From assembly GCA_964017065.1 (NCBI GenBank), contig OZ024788.1, positions 12,790,845 through 12,854,844 on the forward strand: DNA of 64,000 nucleotides, in the 5' to 3' direction. The position numbers and the translations under genes are program-made. This document shows, piece by piece, positions 1 through 11,341 of this stretch. The number at the start of each line of letters is the position of its first letter. Position 1 is the first letter of the stretch. The notes beneath the pieces were generated by a model. That model saw only the letters and a list, made by a program, of their open reading frames with translations, did not search any database and was not told the DNA's origin. The stretch is from Haliclona indistincta (lineage: Eukaryota > Porifera > Demospongiae > Haplosclerida > Chalinidae).

Positions 1-338
1 GTTCGTGGATGTTTTGGTCTCGACACTGCTCGCGTAAAGGCGCTAGGCGAGTTGAAGAAAGAAAGAAGAAAGAAAGAAGAAAGAAAGAAGAAAGAAAACG
101 AAGATGACGAAACTCGATTTTCACCGTTTCCAGGTTCGTCACTTTAGTAACAATTTCGAGCAATCTCCTTGCTACTGTAAGATGGGGCAACGCCAGAGAG
201 CAGATCAAAGTGTCTAAAGACGTATAAAATTCAACACCAGGCGAAATATCAGCGTTTGAACGCTAATACATTGTATGTAGCCGCCATCTTGTTTTCTCGT
301 TCATCCCTACATAGGGAGTCACTACCGTGCCTCCCTAA
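1..338 (+). mobile_element. CAAG/CTAA element, 3' part, cut by window edge
   Basis: The 3' module of the window's dominant repeat: a GAAA/GAAGA microsatellite near 55-95, a conserved core, ATCCCTAC near 303, then the terminal hairpin (AGGGAGTCAC / GTGCCTCCCT) and CTAA at 335-338. The next base is T, as in the other copies. The left part lies outside the window. Confidence 0.8.
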
Positions 339-380
339 TATTCTGCAAACAACATCAGAATGACGTCATTATTAGATTAT

Positions 381-690
381 CTACTCAAATTCAAGGAAAA
401 TAATTAAGATAATTATAGCAAAGTTAGGCAGCAGCAGACGAACAAGGAATCGAAACAATAACTGAGGCAGCGTTATACCCCTCTGAACTGCCATGGAAAG
501 TCTTTGATACAAATAATTATAGGCCAAAATTTTCTTCGCCAGTTTCATGAGAACCTCTAGAGCCAAGTTCTTTGATGAGAGATGCTGCAGCAGGGCCCAT
601 GGCTCCAAAGGTCTCAATGACAACTGGGACAAAGTGATATTGACTGGAGAGATGTGAAAATTTGTCCGACTTCTTCTCCTCAGCCGGTGC
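381..690 (-). pseudogene. Retroelement reverse-transcriptase tail, broken
   Basis: Read on the minus strand from about 670, the translation contains HFVPVVIETFGAMGP, then an in-frame stop, then a short stretch resembling the RLSMAVQRGNAA signature. These motifs recur in the C-terminal tail after the reverse transcriptase of many invertebrate retroelements. At least two stops and a frame change interrupt it. Only the tail survives, with no RT core. The match is from memory of the motif, so the clade is not assigned. Confidence 0.55.
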
Positions 691-734
691 TGCCATAGTG
701 AAAAGTTTTTAAATGAACCATGTTGCCTCATCAA

Positions 735-1530
735 GCATCAAACGGGGATCAAAATTCTAATTCTCAAATCACAACACAGTAATTAAACAGAGAGAGGAAA
801 AATGACTTACAACACTCACATGACAAAATACATACTTTTGTAGTACCATCAGATCCAGAGAGAAGTTAGCTCAGTTCAGTCAGTGTACTGCGCTCGCTCG
901 GGCAGTGTAGTGCATGCAGCCTACAAGGCTAAGCTGCGCAGGCTACTGAGCTGCATGGTCTCAGCAGGACTGAGAAACTTAGGCTACACTGCATGCAACT
1001 GAGAGGAGGAACTAGCTCTGTATCATTGTCCGCTGCACAGAAGGCTAGCTGGGCTCGAAGTTTCTGTCTTCAGTTGCCATTCTTCGGCAAATTTCAGTAC
1101 GGTTTCTGCAACGAAGCAACTAGCATGATGAGGGAGTTAGGCAGGCATTATACTGATCATAGGGCATTTCGACTCAAGTTATGTCTTTGGCAGTATCACA
1201 ATCGGTGTTTTTCTTGCTTTTAAAGGCTTGAACAGGCATGCGCGAGAGATACTCGACTAGGACTAAATCTGTCCAAGGCGGATCGTTTTCGTTCCAACCG
1301 AACATTATCCTAGGATAATTTTCGTAGGCGGACAATTTTCGGCGTGACAGCCCAATCTCTCCAAATCTTCATGCACCATTTGGTATCTTTTGGGGTGTTT
1401 TTTTCTGGTATTGCGGCTTGTTTTGCTTGTTCAATTTGTTGAGTGGTTGTAGGTGGAGCAAAAAGACAGGGAGGAGTTTCAGGTTGTAGGAACGCCTAGC
1501 AATTCGGGAGGCAGCGTCTCGTCTTCATTA
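735..1530. other. No gene recognised
   Basis: AT-rich spacer with short inverted stretches around 890-995 (GCATGCAG and GCTACACTGC motifs in both orientations). Small open frames here show no domain, codon bias or splice context. Confidence 0.5.
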
Positions 1531-1987
1531 TGCCTCGGTGGGCGGAGCCACGAGGCATACAGTAGTTCGTTTGTGTATGTGTGTATCTGTTTGTCTGTCT
1601 GTCTGTCTGTCGGCAGGATTTCTCGTCGCTCGCTGAAAACTAAGCGCTGAAACGTGCAACACAACCTAAAGTCGATATTTGCTTGAAAATGAATTGTAAG
1701 GATTTTGGTTATAAGGCTCTGTTCGTGAGTTATAGCGTGATTGCTTACCTCGCGATCGCCGGCTGGCGATCTTGTTGCTGATGTAACGACAAAATTGTCT
1801 ATTACTGGCTGCCTTACAGCTAGTGAGTTCGCATTTACTTCAGAACAGCACGGCAGACTTGTATATGAAGCTGCGTTCTAGAGTTATGGCGTATAGCTTT
1901 GCTTACCTCGCGATCGATGGCCGTTGCTGGCGATCTGGAGTTCTCCGTAGACAAAACTATCCACAGTTGACTGCCTAGAAGCTGATA

Positions 1988-2528
1988 GAGGAAATGATCG
2001 ATTAACGGACACCATGAATAATCGGACGCCGTCACAACTTTTTCGCGAGATGAAGCGAACGCCTATTCTTGCAGCTGTGAAGCTAGGCCTCCCCTGTACT
2101 TATTTACACTATTATAACAACTGGTTGTTTTTGCGTTTAATAGTAAGGCCTGCATAATGAACAATATCGGACTAGACAATGATCGGACGGTTATAATCAA
2201 TTTTCGACAAACGCTGTCAACACTCTGACAATTAGTTAAAACTTAAAACAAATATGTTCAGTGAATACCTACATCAGTGCTCTATTAACATAGCAATGGG
2301 CGACAGCGTTTGTCGAAAATTGATTATAACCGTCCGATCATTGTCTAGTCCGATATTGTTCATTATGCAGGCCTTACTATTAAACGCAAAAACAACCAGT
2401 TGTTATAATAGTGTAAATAAGTAGGGAGGCCTAGCTTCACAGCTGCAAGAATATGCGTTCGCTTCATCTCGCGAAAAAGTTGTGACGGCGTCCGTTATTC
2501 ATGGTGTCCGTTAATCGATCACTTCCTC
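1988..2528. mobile_element. Foldback MITE with TA target duplication (Tc1/mariner type)
   Basis: A 541 bp palindrome: the arm beginning GAGGAAATGATCGATTAACG is repeated inverted at the right end with one mismatch in the first 20 bases. Arms of about 230 bp flank a short loop near 2225-2300. TA occurs at 1986-1987 and again at 2529-2530. It is non-coding. The TA duplication points to Tc1/mariner-type mobilisation, which is an inference. Confidence 0.75.
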
Positions 2529-2593
2529 TAGGTTACATCGTAAGTCTAAAGAAATTGTGTAAGCAAGCTATCTCGCTCGTAGTACGTGCTGTG

Positions 2594-2796
2594 CGAGGGG
2601 TCCGACACAAGTGAAATCTCGTACGCTGACTGGTGAAATCACAGTTGAAATCTTGAAATCATGGGTGAAATCACCGTATTTTCCCGTATACTGACCATTT
2701 TCCCGTATACTAACACCCACGCTTAATTAAACCAGTGAAATCACTCTGAAATCAGTGAAATCTCGTACGCGAAATCAAGCAGTGTCGGACCCCTCG
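2594..2796. mobile_element. hAT-type MITE with perfect 8 bp duplication
   Basis: Inverted ends CGAGGGGTCCGACAC / GTGTCGGACCCCTCG bound a 203 bp unit rich in GTGAAATC and CCCGTATAC repeats. GTGCTGTG is duplicated exactly at 2586-2593 and 2797-2804. An 8 bp duplication with short inverted ends is typical of hAT elements. Confidence 0.8.
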
Positions 2797-3179
2797 GTGC
2801 TGTGCCCTGAACAATATAGACACGCCCAGTTGAATTAGTGGTCAGCACTGATTGGCTTCTGATTGCATAACTATTATACTATATACTGCATTGTGATTGC
2901 TGTACAGAAAGGTACTTGTGCATTTTTATAAGTTGTCAGCCACTAACATAGTGTTCAACTAGCAACAGCAGACTTTCATTACTGCTTGTGTATTTCAGTT
3001 CAAGCGTATTTAGTCAGACAGCATGTATGCATAACATTCCACCGAGGCATAAGCACCTTCGGTGCCTAGTTCTCGCTTGTGTCGCTCCAGCCTGCAGGAG
3101 AAATTCTAAATAAGCTTTCTGCCATTGCGTCTTTCTGCAAGCACTTATTTTGACGCATGGTTACTATGGTCTAAACACC

Positions 3180-4635
3180 TTAGACGACGAATCGGAGGTG
3201 TCTACGAGATTAGCTCACCTTGGAAACCAAAATAGGGTACGGGCTCAAATGGGACCGGACCGGACCGCGCGGACCAGCTCACGTGATCATTGGCCGTTCG
3301 ACAGCCTGCTGAGCTGAGCTAGCCGGTCGTATTGCAGAGCGGACGACACGTCACCTGATGGCAGTTCGTGATCTGCTGCTTGCATGCTTCATAGTTCTGC
3401 TGCTTTGCATACTTAGTTCCTCTGCTTGCATTCTTCCATGTTTCTGCTGCTTGCATGCTACCACGCATTGTTCTGCTGCTTGCATGGTTCCAAAGTTCTG
3501 CTGCTTGCATGCTTCCATGATACTGTTTTGATGCTTCCAAAGATCTACTGCGTGCATACATGCTGTCGTAATTATGCATCTGCTAATTACATGCTAGCAT
3601 ACATGCTACTGCACCGAGGCATCTGCATCTTCAGTGCTTTATTTCTTTATTACTACTTCCACTGACTTTACTGTTTAAATTTCTTTGGTTATCTGTCTTT
3701 GTTCTTTTTGTGTGTCCTGTTTTCACTGGATGGCCTTTGTATTAGCTGGTCACACCTGCTTTTAGCAAAGATTAAAAAAAAGAAAAAAATGCCAAACTGA
3801 GCTAATGATACAAGTAAGCATAAGTCAAATAAGTCACACAGGAGAGCAGAAACATAATTCAGCAGATCTCAACATCTGTTCCCCAAGTGTAGTTTTTCTT
3901 CATTCTGTCAACATGTTTCACTACAGTAGATTGGTGGCACAATGGAACGAAAGGTCTGGGGTTCTTCTCAATAACATATCCACGATCAATGAATGCTCTT
4001 ACAGATTGGTGATTTTCTTCTGTTCATACATGCACCAAGATGAAATAGAAACTTCAAAACAGGCAGTTACCATCACCAATAATAGCATGCCTGCAACGTG
4101 AATAGTCATGCAGAAAGTTGTCCACTGCACATGAGTGTGAGTGTGGACTGCAACAGATAGTGAGCTCAGTGTAGTTGCTGCACTGTTAAGACCAGAGATG
4201 ATCTTTGGCATGATCTCAGTACTGTTGCTTTGTGCTGTAACACTGTTACTTAGTGTTGCTATACTGCTGCCTTGTGTTGCAACAGCACTGCTACAGTACC
4301 TGGCTTGTTGAATATCTAACTTCAGAAGCTAGCTGAAATCAATGATTGCTAATAATTAGTGCATGCATGTACACTTATTGAAACTGTGATGTCATCATGA
4401 TCCTTAGCATGCAGTAGCTTGAAAATTGCAGCATGGCTAGGCGCGCTATGCGAAAACTTTGCCGCGCGCCGCTGGCCAATGATCACGTGAGCTGGTCCGC
4501 GCGGTCCGGTCCGGTCCGGTCCGCATTTGAGCCCGTACCCCAAAATAAATGCCCTCGCGCTACGCGCTCGGGACGTCTATACATTGGTTTCCGTGGTGTT
4601 CTAAATCCCGTAGACACCTCCAATTCATCGTCTAA
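3180..4635. mobile_element. TIR element of about 1.45 kb, non-coding
   Basis: TTAGACGACGAATCGGAGGT at the left is mirrored at the right by the complement of TTAGACGATGAATTGGAGGT. Inverted similarity continues inward through GACCGGACCG-rich stretches and ACGTGATCATTGGCC, for roughly 130 bp per arm. The interior holds a minisatellite and otherwise nothing recognisable. About 4200-4290 has degenerate repeats around GTTGCT and CACTG. No target duplication was defined. Confidence 0.6.
3367..3535. repeat. Minisatellite, TCTGCTGCTTGCATGCTTCC-like unit
   Basis: About seven degenerate copies of a 20-25 bp unit containing CTGCTGCTTGCATG. The unit keeps several frames open on both strands, so the small open frames across it are not evidence of coding. 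Confidence 0.75.
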
Positions 4636-4642
4636 CCTATAT

Positions 4643-6316
4643 AAAGAAATTAAAAAGATTTCTATCAAAATCAAAAGGATGTAGTGATGAATAAATCTAC
4701 CACTGGTTCACAATGTAAACCAACAAGGAACAAGCATAGAATGGTAACACGATTGACTTGCTAACAGACCATAGATCCCTACATCAGTGGCTGCTGTGGC
4801 CAGACTATAGCTAGTTAAGCTATTTACTGTTGACTGACACTTTGAATAGATTCAGCTTATGACAAAATTAATATTGATCTTATGTACAGCCACTGATGTA
4901 GGGATCTATGATCTGTTAGCAAGTCAATCGTGTTACCATTCTATGCTTGTTCCTTGTTGGTTTACATTGTGAACCAGTGGTAGATTTATTCATCACTACG
5001 TATACATCCTTTTGATTTCTTTTAATTTCTTGTTTGTGTCCTTTTTTCTTTTTAGTGAAGTGCAGTTCAATATCATGCATGTACGGAGAAGTCTTTGTTT
5101 CCACCATTAGTTTAGTATTCCTGTTGTTGATAGCTTTTCTTAAACTTTTAGCTAAAATTGTTAAGGTGGCGGTATACCCGTTTCTATCAATATTAATGAG
5201 CGACTTTCTTTTATCTGCAGCTCGTGACAGAGCAACGCTAGCAGCGTGAAAATCGCTCTGATGCATCAATGAGTGTGTCTCAATGTATAAAGCAGCTTGA
5301 AACGTTGCACAATATTCTACACCAAGGAATAATGTAGGAACAATCGACATCGTACGGATACGCATTTTTCTAGCCAAAAATCTCTCCTGACTAACCGTGC
5401 AGCAAAGGTTACCAGCTGAAATTCGACTCTTATAAACCATTTCTAGGTGCTGACGAAGAGTTTTGTTGACCCACGCTGAACGTAGCTGCTCTATGCATCG
5501 ACAAACATGGACGTCAGTGCAAAATCAGCCATGATTTAGAATGTAAAAGTGTTTTTCTTAAAATCAGAAAAAGTAAATGCAGAAAACTCTTCGTCAGCAC
5601 CTATAAATGGTTTATAAGAGTCGAATTTCAGCTGGTAACCTTTGCTGCACGGTTAGTCAGGAGAGATTTTTGGCTAGAAAAATGCGTATCCGTACGATGT
5701 CGATTGTTCCTACATTATTCCTTGGTGTAGAATATTGTGCAACGTTTCAAGCTGCTTTATACATTGAGACACACTCATTGATGCATCAGAGCGATTTTCA
5801 CGCTGCTAGCGTTGCTCTGTCACGAGCTGCAGATAAAAGAATGTCGCTCATTATATTCATAAAAACGGGTATACCGCCACCTTAAGCTGTACGTATCAGG
5901 TCTGCCTATTCGCCTACGCATGCATGCAGTGCATACGAGCCCCGCCCACACTTGTTTGTAGACCTAGTATACGGCGGTTTTAATTATCTGGCAAGTGCAG
6001 AATGGCGATCCTACACGAGCTTACCGTTCTTCGAAGACTCCAGACAAATGCCGGGTGTGTGTTCTCCGATCCACACGGCGCAGCCATACTTTAGCTGCTT
6101 GGTCACGTGCGCTACTCATTGCTTGGTCACGTGCGTATTGCGCAATCACAATAATGGCGTCTAACACTAAGCTGACAATGGATCACGATCGAGAAATCGC
6201 GGAACTTAGATCGCCGTTACTAAAAAGAAAGCTCAAAAGGCACATGCCAGGAGAATTTCACGACTGTTCGTGGATGTTTTGGTCTCAGCACTGCTCGCGT
6301 AAAGGCGCTAGGCGAG

Positions 6317-6378
<62 letters not shown>

Positions 6379-6678
6379 AGGAAAGAAGGAAAGAAGGAAA
6401 GAAGGAAAGAAGGAAAAAAGGAAAGAAAGAAAGAAGAAAGAAGAAAACGAAACTCGATTTTCACCGTTTCCAGGTTCGTCACTTTAGTAACAATTTCGAG
6501 CAATCTCCTTGCTACTGTAAGATGGGGCAACGCCAGAGAGCAGATCTAAGTGTCTAAATACGTATAAAATTCAACACCAGGCGAAATATCAGCGTTTGAA
6601 CGCTAATACATTGTATGTAGCCGCCATCTTGTTTTCTCGTTCATCCCTACATAGGGAGCCACTACCGTGCCTCCCTAA
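4643..6678 (+). mobile_element. CAAG/CTAA element, full-length copy with nested TTAA MITE
   Basis: The 5' palindrome spans about 4643-5030 (inner mirror at GACCATAGATCCCTACATCA). The 3' module with a GAAA microsatellite at 6318-6445 follows, then the hairpin and CTAA ending at 6678, followed by T. The 5' terminal C is substituted, so the left end is less exact than in other copies. Subterminal GTAGTGATG (5') pairs with CATCCCTAC (3'). Confidence 0.75.
5165..5881. mobile_element. piggyBac-type foldback MITE (TTAA duplication)
   Basis: GGTGGCGGTATACCCG and its complement end a 717 bp palindrome flanked by TTAA at 5161-5164 and 5882-5885. Each arm is about 275 bp. Both arms keep the same stretch of open frame (from MVYKSRISAGNLCC), but that follows from the inversion and is not evidence for a protein. 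It sits inside a CAAG/CTAA copy. Confidence 0.8.
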
Positions 6679-6838
6679 TAGACTGAAGCTGCTAACACCG
6701 CCTGATAGTTAATCTCTCAACAACTAATCGCTTTTGAAAGACACTGTGTGATATTGCTGAAGAATCAATACTTTTGTTAGCCATACAGCACAAGCAGCAA
6801 CGCCTACACGCTTGTTTTGTTCTTCCACGTTACTACAG

Positions 6839-7302
6839 CGCAGGGTTGGGGCGAAGTGCTTTTGAAGGTATTTAAGTAAAGTACAAGCACTTTCAGAAAA
6901 TACTGAAGTGCAAGTACAAGTACATAGCAAATTTTGCCTTGGGACTTAAATACAAGTACTAGTACTAAGATTTGTACTTAAATACAAGTACAAGTACAGT
7001 TTTAACTATGACTTTGTCAAGTTTGTTGGAGGAATGACTTCATGTTTATGCATGTCACTTCACTGTTCACACTATTTTTATCACTATTTTTATAAACCCA
7101 AAGTCCAAAACTGTTTAGAATGGCTAATACATATATTGTCACATCTAATAAACTTGTAAGTACATTAAGTATTCAAAGTACATTGATATTTTATTGAAGT
7201 ATAAGTACAAGTACATCCATAAAACTGATATAGGACTTAAGTCTAAGTACGGTAAATTGTACTTAAGTGTACTAAGTACAAGTACCAATGCAACCCTGCA
7301 GT
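6839..7302. mobile_element. hAT-like MITE rich in AAGTACAAGTAC repeats
   Basis: CAGGGTTG at the left and CAACCCTG at the right bound a 460 bp unit filled with degenerate AAGTACAAGTAC repeats. Flanks CTACAGCG and GTACAGCG match at 7 of 8 positions, consistent with an aged 8 bp duplication. Confidence 0.6.
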
Positions 7303-7339
7303 ACAGCGTGATGTATACCAAGTTAACATTGTTTTACGC

Positions 7340-7390
7340 ATGTGCGTAGTATTAGTGGATGGTGGTGGCGCGAAAGTGGTTCACAAGTTT
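7340..7390 (+). CDS. Unrecognised host gene, candidate exon 1
   Basis: ATG opens a 17-codon exon (MCVVLVDGGGAKVVHKF) that ends exactly on a codon at a strong GTAAGT donor. The next exon starts in phase 0, so the two join in frame across a 241 bp intron. This is the least certain exon, because short first exons cannot be proved by reading alone and the true start could lie upstream. No signal peptide or domain is visible. Confidence 0.45.
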
Positions 7391-7631
7391 GTAAGTTTGA
7401 AAATCGCCGCCGTTTTTGTATTAGCGGTCATTTTACATCTGGCCTGGCCCTGCCCTTTTTATACGCCTACTGAGCTCGCGGAACGTCCGCGTCGATTCCC
7501 TAATTCCCAATGTTTTTATCTGCCAGCTTTTCGTTTAAAATGTCCTTGTGAATATTAATGATGACCGAGCACCCATTATGGTTACATAGAGAAAAGGAAG
7601 TGACTCTAGTTTCATTGTTATTATCTTATAG

Positions 7632-7866
7632 GAAACTCCAAAGTGCTTGCTTCTCCTAGCCAATATTCCCTGCATTGCAGCAAGCAACACAAAACTACCT
7701 TTGACTCCATATCTTTTGGACAGTGAAGCACTACAGTATCTGAGCGATGATACAAAAGATGAAATGGAAGTGATTGTTGGTACCATTCTAGTGCACAAGT
7801 ATACAGAGTTTCTTCAGGATGAAGACAGTATTCATATGTCACTTGCTTTTGCTAAATCTGCTACTG
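7632..7866 (+). CDS. Unrecognised host gene, exon 2
   Basis: A 235 bp exon between a TTATCTTATAG acceptor and a GTAAGA donor. It encodes 78 codons plus one base, from ETPKCLLLLANIPCI to HMSLAFAKSAT. The phase-1 end matches the two leading bases of exon 3. The composition is that of an ordinary soluble protein, with a hydrophobic start followed by an acidic segment (DSEALQYLSDDTKDEMEV). No family is recognised. A CAAG/CTAA element sits 30 bp after the donor, at the start of a 10.2 kb intron. Confidence 0.65.
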
Positions 7867-7896
7867 GTAAGAAACAAGATTATTAATGAAAAGTTA

Positions 7897-9124
7897 TTAG
7901 GGAGGCACGGTAGTGCCTCCCTATGTAGGGATGACCAAGAAAACAAAATGGCGGCTACATACAATGTATTAGCGTTCAAACGCTGATATTTCGCCTGGTG
8001 ATGAATTTTATACGTCCAAAGACACTTAGATCTGCTTTCTGGCGTTGCCCCATCTTACAGTAGCAAGGAGATTGCTCGAAATGGTCACTAAAGTGACGAA
8101 CCCGGAAACGGTGAAAATCGAGTTTCGTAAGTTTTCTTCTTTCTTTCTTCAACTCGTCTAGCGCCTTTACGCGAGCAGTGCCAAGACCAAAGCACTCACG
8201 AACAGTCGTGAAATTCTCCTGGCATGTGCCTTTTGAACTTAGTTTTTAGCGAAACGACGATATACATTTGACGAGTTCACGATCACGAACAGTTGTCAGC
8301 TAAGTGCCTGACGCCATTATTGTGATTACGTAATACGCACGTGACCAATCACACAGATTATTTTATTTGTAGAGTATCGCCGTATGGAGAGCGCATATTG
8401 GCGTCTGGAGTCTTCAGTCGAAGAACAACTCACCCAGTAAGCTCGTGTAGTATCACGAGCTTACCAGATTCATGCATGCTTGCCAGATAGTACCACAGCC
8501 ATACAGAAAAATTCTAAACAGAGTGGGCGGGGATCGTATGCTGTGCAATCCAGGCTGCAGCATGCATGAATGCATGAGCTAGTTTCAGTATTTAGGAGCT
8601 ACAAGTTAAAAAGCAATTATCAAGAAAAGCAAACCAAACCAAACCAATGGTGGAAACAAAAAAGAGATACATTATCTTGCTGTATTCGAACTGCACCAAA
8701 ATTTGAAACTCACTGTAAAGAAAAAAGGACACAAACAAGAAAATAAAAAGATTTCTAACGAAATCAAAAGGATGTAGGGATAAAGAAATCTGCTACTAGT
8801 CCACAATGTAAACCAACAAGGAGCAAGCATGGAATGGTAACACGATTGACTTGCTAACAGACCATAGATCCGTACATCAGTGGCTACATAAGATCAAAAT
8901 TATTTTGTCACAAGCTAAATGCACGTCAGGCGTCAGTCTAGTAACTAGCTGAACTAGCTATAGTCAACTGCAGCAGCTGCTGATGTAGGGATCTATGGTC
9001 TGTTAGCAAGTCAATCGTGTTACCATTCCATGCTTGCTCCTTGTTGGTTTACATTGTGGACTAGTAGCAGATTTCTTTATCCCTACATCCTTTTGATTTC
9101 GTTAGAAATCTTTTTATTTTCTTG
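7897..9124 (-). mobile_element. CAAG/CTAA element, complete 1,228 bp copy
   Basis: On the + strand it starts TTAGGGAGGCACGG after an A and ends ATTTTCTTG before a T, so it lies between A and T with no duplication. The 3' hairpin is at 7899-7922. A TTTC microsatellite lies near 8130-8150. The 5' palindrome is at about 8740-9124. Subterminal GTAGGGAT (5') pairs with ATCCCTAC (3'). It lies in intron 2 of the host gene. Confidence 0.85.
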
Positions 9125-9239
9125 TTTTAAAGAGATTTGGAGTTGATGAGTTTAGTAATGACCAAAACTAGATTGTAATTAAAAAATTGAGAAAGAAAAG
9201 AGTGTAAGACAGTCTTGAATCACAGGACTGAACTGGATT

Positions 9240-10384
9240 TATGGCAAGCCAATGGGGACAATAATTATTGTGAAACACAATATTATCATGGTCATAATTT
9301 GATTATTGCATGGGTAATTCATTTGTGCATGGGCAAAATCATTTTAGCATGGGCAATTTGATTTGAGCATGGGAAAATTCTTTCTTGGCATGGGCAAATT
9401 GTATCTTGGCATGGGCAATTAGATTTGAGCATGAGCAATTAGCATTGGCAAATTATTTGAGCATGGGCAACTCATTTGTGCATGGTCATATTACATTTGC
9501 ATTGGCAAATCGGTTTATTTTCAAGCGCAAAATAATGATCGCTCATTGGTATGCGCAAACCCCAGCAACATATTGTATGCGCAAACGTTTTTTTGCATGG
9601 GCAAAAGTCGTTTTCATAACACTGCTTGCTGTCGCTCCGAGACGCCTACTCGAACTTAGTATCCGTTCGCTAGGACGAAGTCTGGCAGTGCTGGGACGAA
9701 GAAACTGTCCTCTACAGAATTACCTTGATTGAATGGTACTTGTCTGTCAGTTTCTTCGTCCCAGCACTGCCCGACTTCGTCCTAGCGAACGGTTACTAAG
9801 TTCGAGTAGGCGTCTCGGAGCGACAGCAAGCAGTGTTATGAGCAGCAAAAATTAAACTGTCCAACTACAGAACTGCCTTAGATAGTACTTGCAAGTAGTA
9901 TAGCTGGTTAGCGGCCATTTCTTGAGCCTGGAGTGTGCTGATTTGTTCTCAGCCATAAAGTCGGGGTGTGACCAACGTGTTTGACGAGCGTGAGCGAAAT
10001 TTGGTATGAAAACGACTTTTGCCCATGCAAAAAAACGTTTGCGCATACTGGGGTTTGCGCATACCAATGAGCGATCATTATTTTGCGCATGAAAATAAAC
10101 CGATTTGCCAATGCAAATTAATGTAATGTGACCATGCACAAATGAGTTGCCCATGCTCAAATAATTTGCCAATGCTAACAATGAATTTGCTCATGCTCAA
10201 ATCTAATTGCCCATGCCAAGATACAATTTGCCCATGCCAAGAAAGAATTTTCCCATGCTCAAATCAAATTGCCCATGCTAAAATGATTTTGCCCATGCAC
10301 AAATGAATTACCCATGCAATAATCAAATTTTGATCATGAAAATATTGTGTTTCATAATAATTATTGTCCCCTTTGGCTTGCCAT
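9240..10384. mobile_element. hAT-type foldback element with GCATGGGCAA repeats
   Basis: A 1,145 bp palindrome with ATGGCAAGCC / GGCTTGCCAT ends and a perfect ACTGGATT duplication at 9232-9239 and 10385-10392. Each arm carries a ladder of degenerate 15-20 bp units built on GCATGGGCAAATT. The centre (9610-9840) is a second palindrome that may be a separate insertion. It is non-coding. Confidence 0.75.
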
Positions 10385-10392
10385 ACTGGATT

Positions 10393-11341
10393 ATACTGGA
10401 CTGGAATACTGGGCTCATAAGATGTAGTAATAAGTATTAAATATAATGCATTTTAGACTATGGTAATGAGGACAGAGTATCTCTGTGCTCAAAGAAGTTG
10501 ATAGAGAAGCTGAGATGGCTGTTTATATTATTACTTGTTGTTTGCTGATAAACATTTCACTAACACTCAGTTAGGAGCAGGTGATCAGGAGCATTGGGGA
10601 CATTCAATAATGATTTTTATTGTTAAAATTCAAAATTGCGTCTGAATTCACTGGGCAACTAATAAAACCTCTGAAATATGGACAGGATGCTATATAATGA
10701 ATGTATTGTGTAGGAAAATAATGTAGTTTACACTTGTTTTACATGTATAATTATCTAATTATGTGGACACCTCCTTATAAACTAGGAAATTTTTTGTCTC
10801 AATAGGTGTTCCGATTAGTGAGGCTCCACTATTATTGGTAAACAGTGTAACACACAAAAATTAGATCTGAAAATAGTACTGCAGAGGTTAGCGTTTCCTA
10901 CTTGGATATTACCATTGAATTGTCTATCAGCAAACAGTAAGTAAATAGCCTAGCTATAAAACTATATCAACCTCCTTGATATCAACACAGACTACTCTAT
11001 CTTTATACCATTATAACATCCATAATTCTGTAGAAAATTTACACTATTCATGAGTGCAGTAGTCCAGTCCAGTGTGAAAGTGTAACAACTATTACTAATT
11101 TTGCTGTATTGCTAGTTAACTTACTACTCAATTGAAAGCAAATACAACTAGTAATGTGTTATTTTGCAGTGGGTTTCGTCTAATTATTTCTCTAATTATA
11201 AACCATTTATTGGCAATCTAGCAAAAGCCTAAGAAAATTTGACCTTCACATGCATAGTATAGTCACTGAAAATGTGCGTAATTATTATTTGCCAGACTAA
11301 GGGGTGCATGAGTTCAGCTAGATTGTATTTCGCACCATTAA
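10393..11341. other. Intronic AT-rich sequence, nothing recognised
   Basis: Lies inside the second intron of the host gene. No open frame, repeat end or RNA motif could be supported. Confidence 0.5.

Larger units (their letters stand above)
1531..3055. mobile_element. Non-autonomous element with ATGCCTCGGTGG inverted ends, carrying two nested MITEs
   Basis: ATGCCTCGGTGG at the left is matched by CCACCGAGGCAT near 3040-3052. A TGTC microsatellite follows the left end (about 1588-1612). A segment around 1715-1780 is repeated imperfectly at 1862-1950. Two other MITEs sit inside. No transposase is present and no target duplication was resolved. Confidence 0.45.

Noticed and set aside
4916..5885. 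174- and 92-codon frames starting MVYKSRISAGNLCC
   Set aside because: Again the two arms of one palindrome (TTAA MITE). The longer version runs on into unrelated element sequence.
7897..7902. TTAGGG at the end of each CAAG/CTAA element as a telomere repeat
   Set aside because: A single TTAGGG that is the complement of the hairpin terminus. No tandem array is present.
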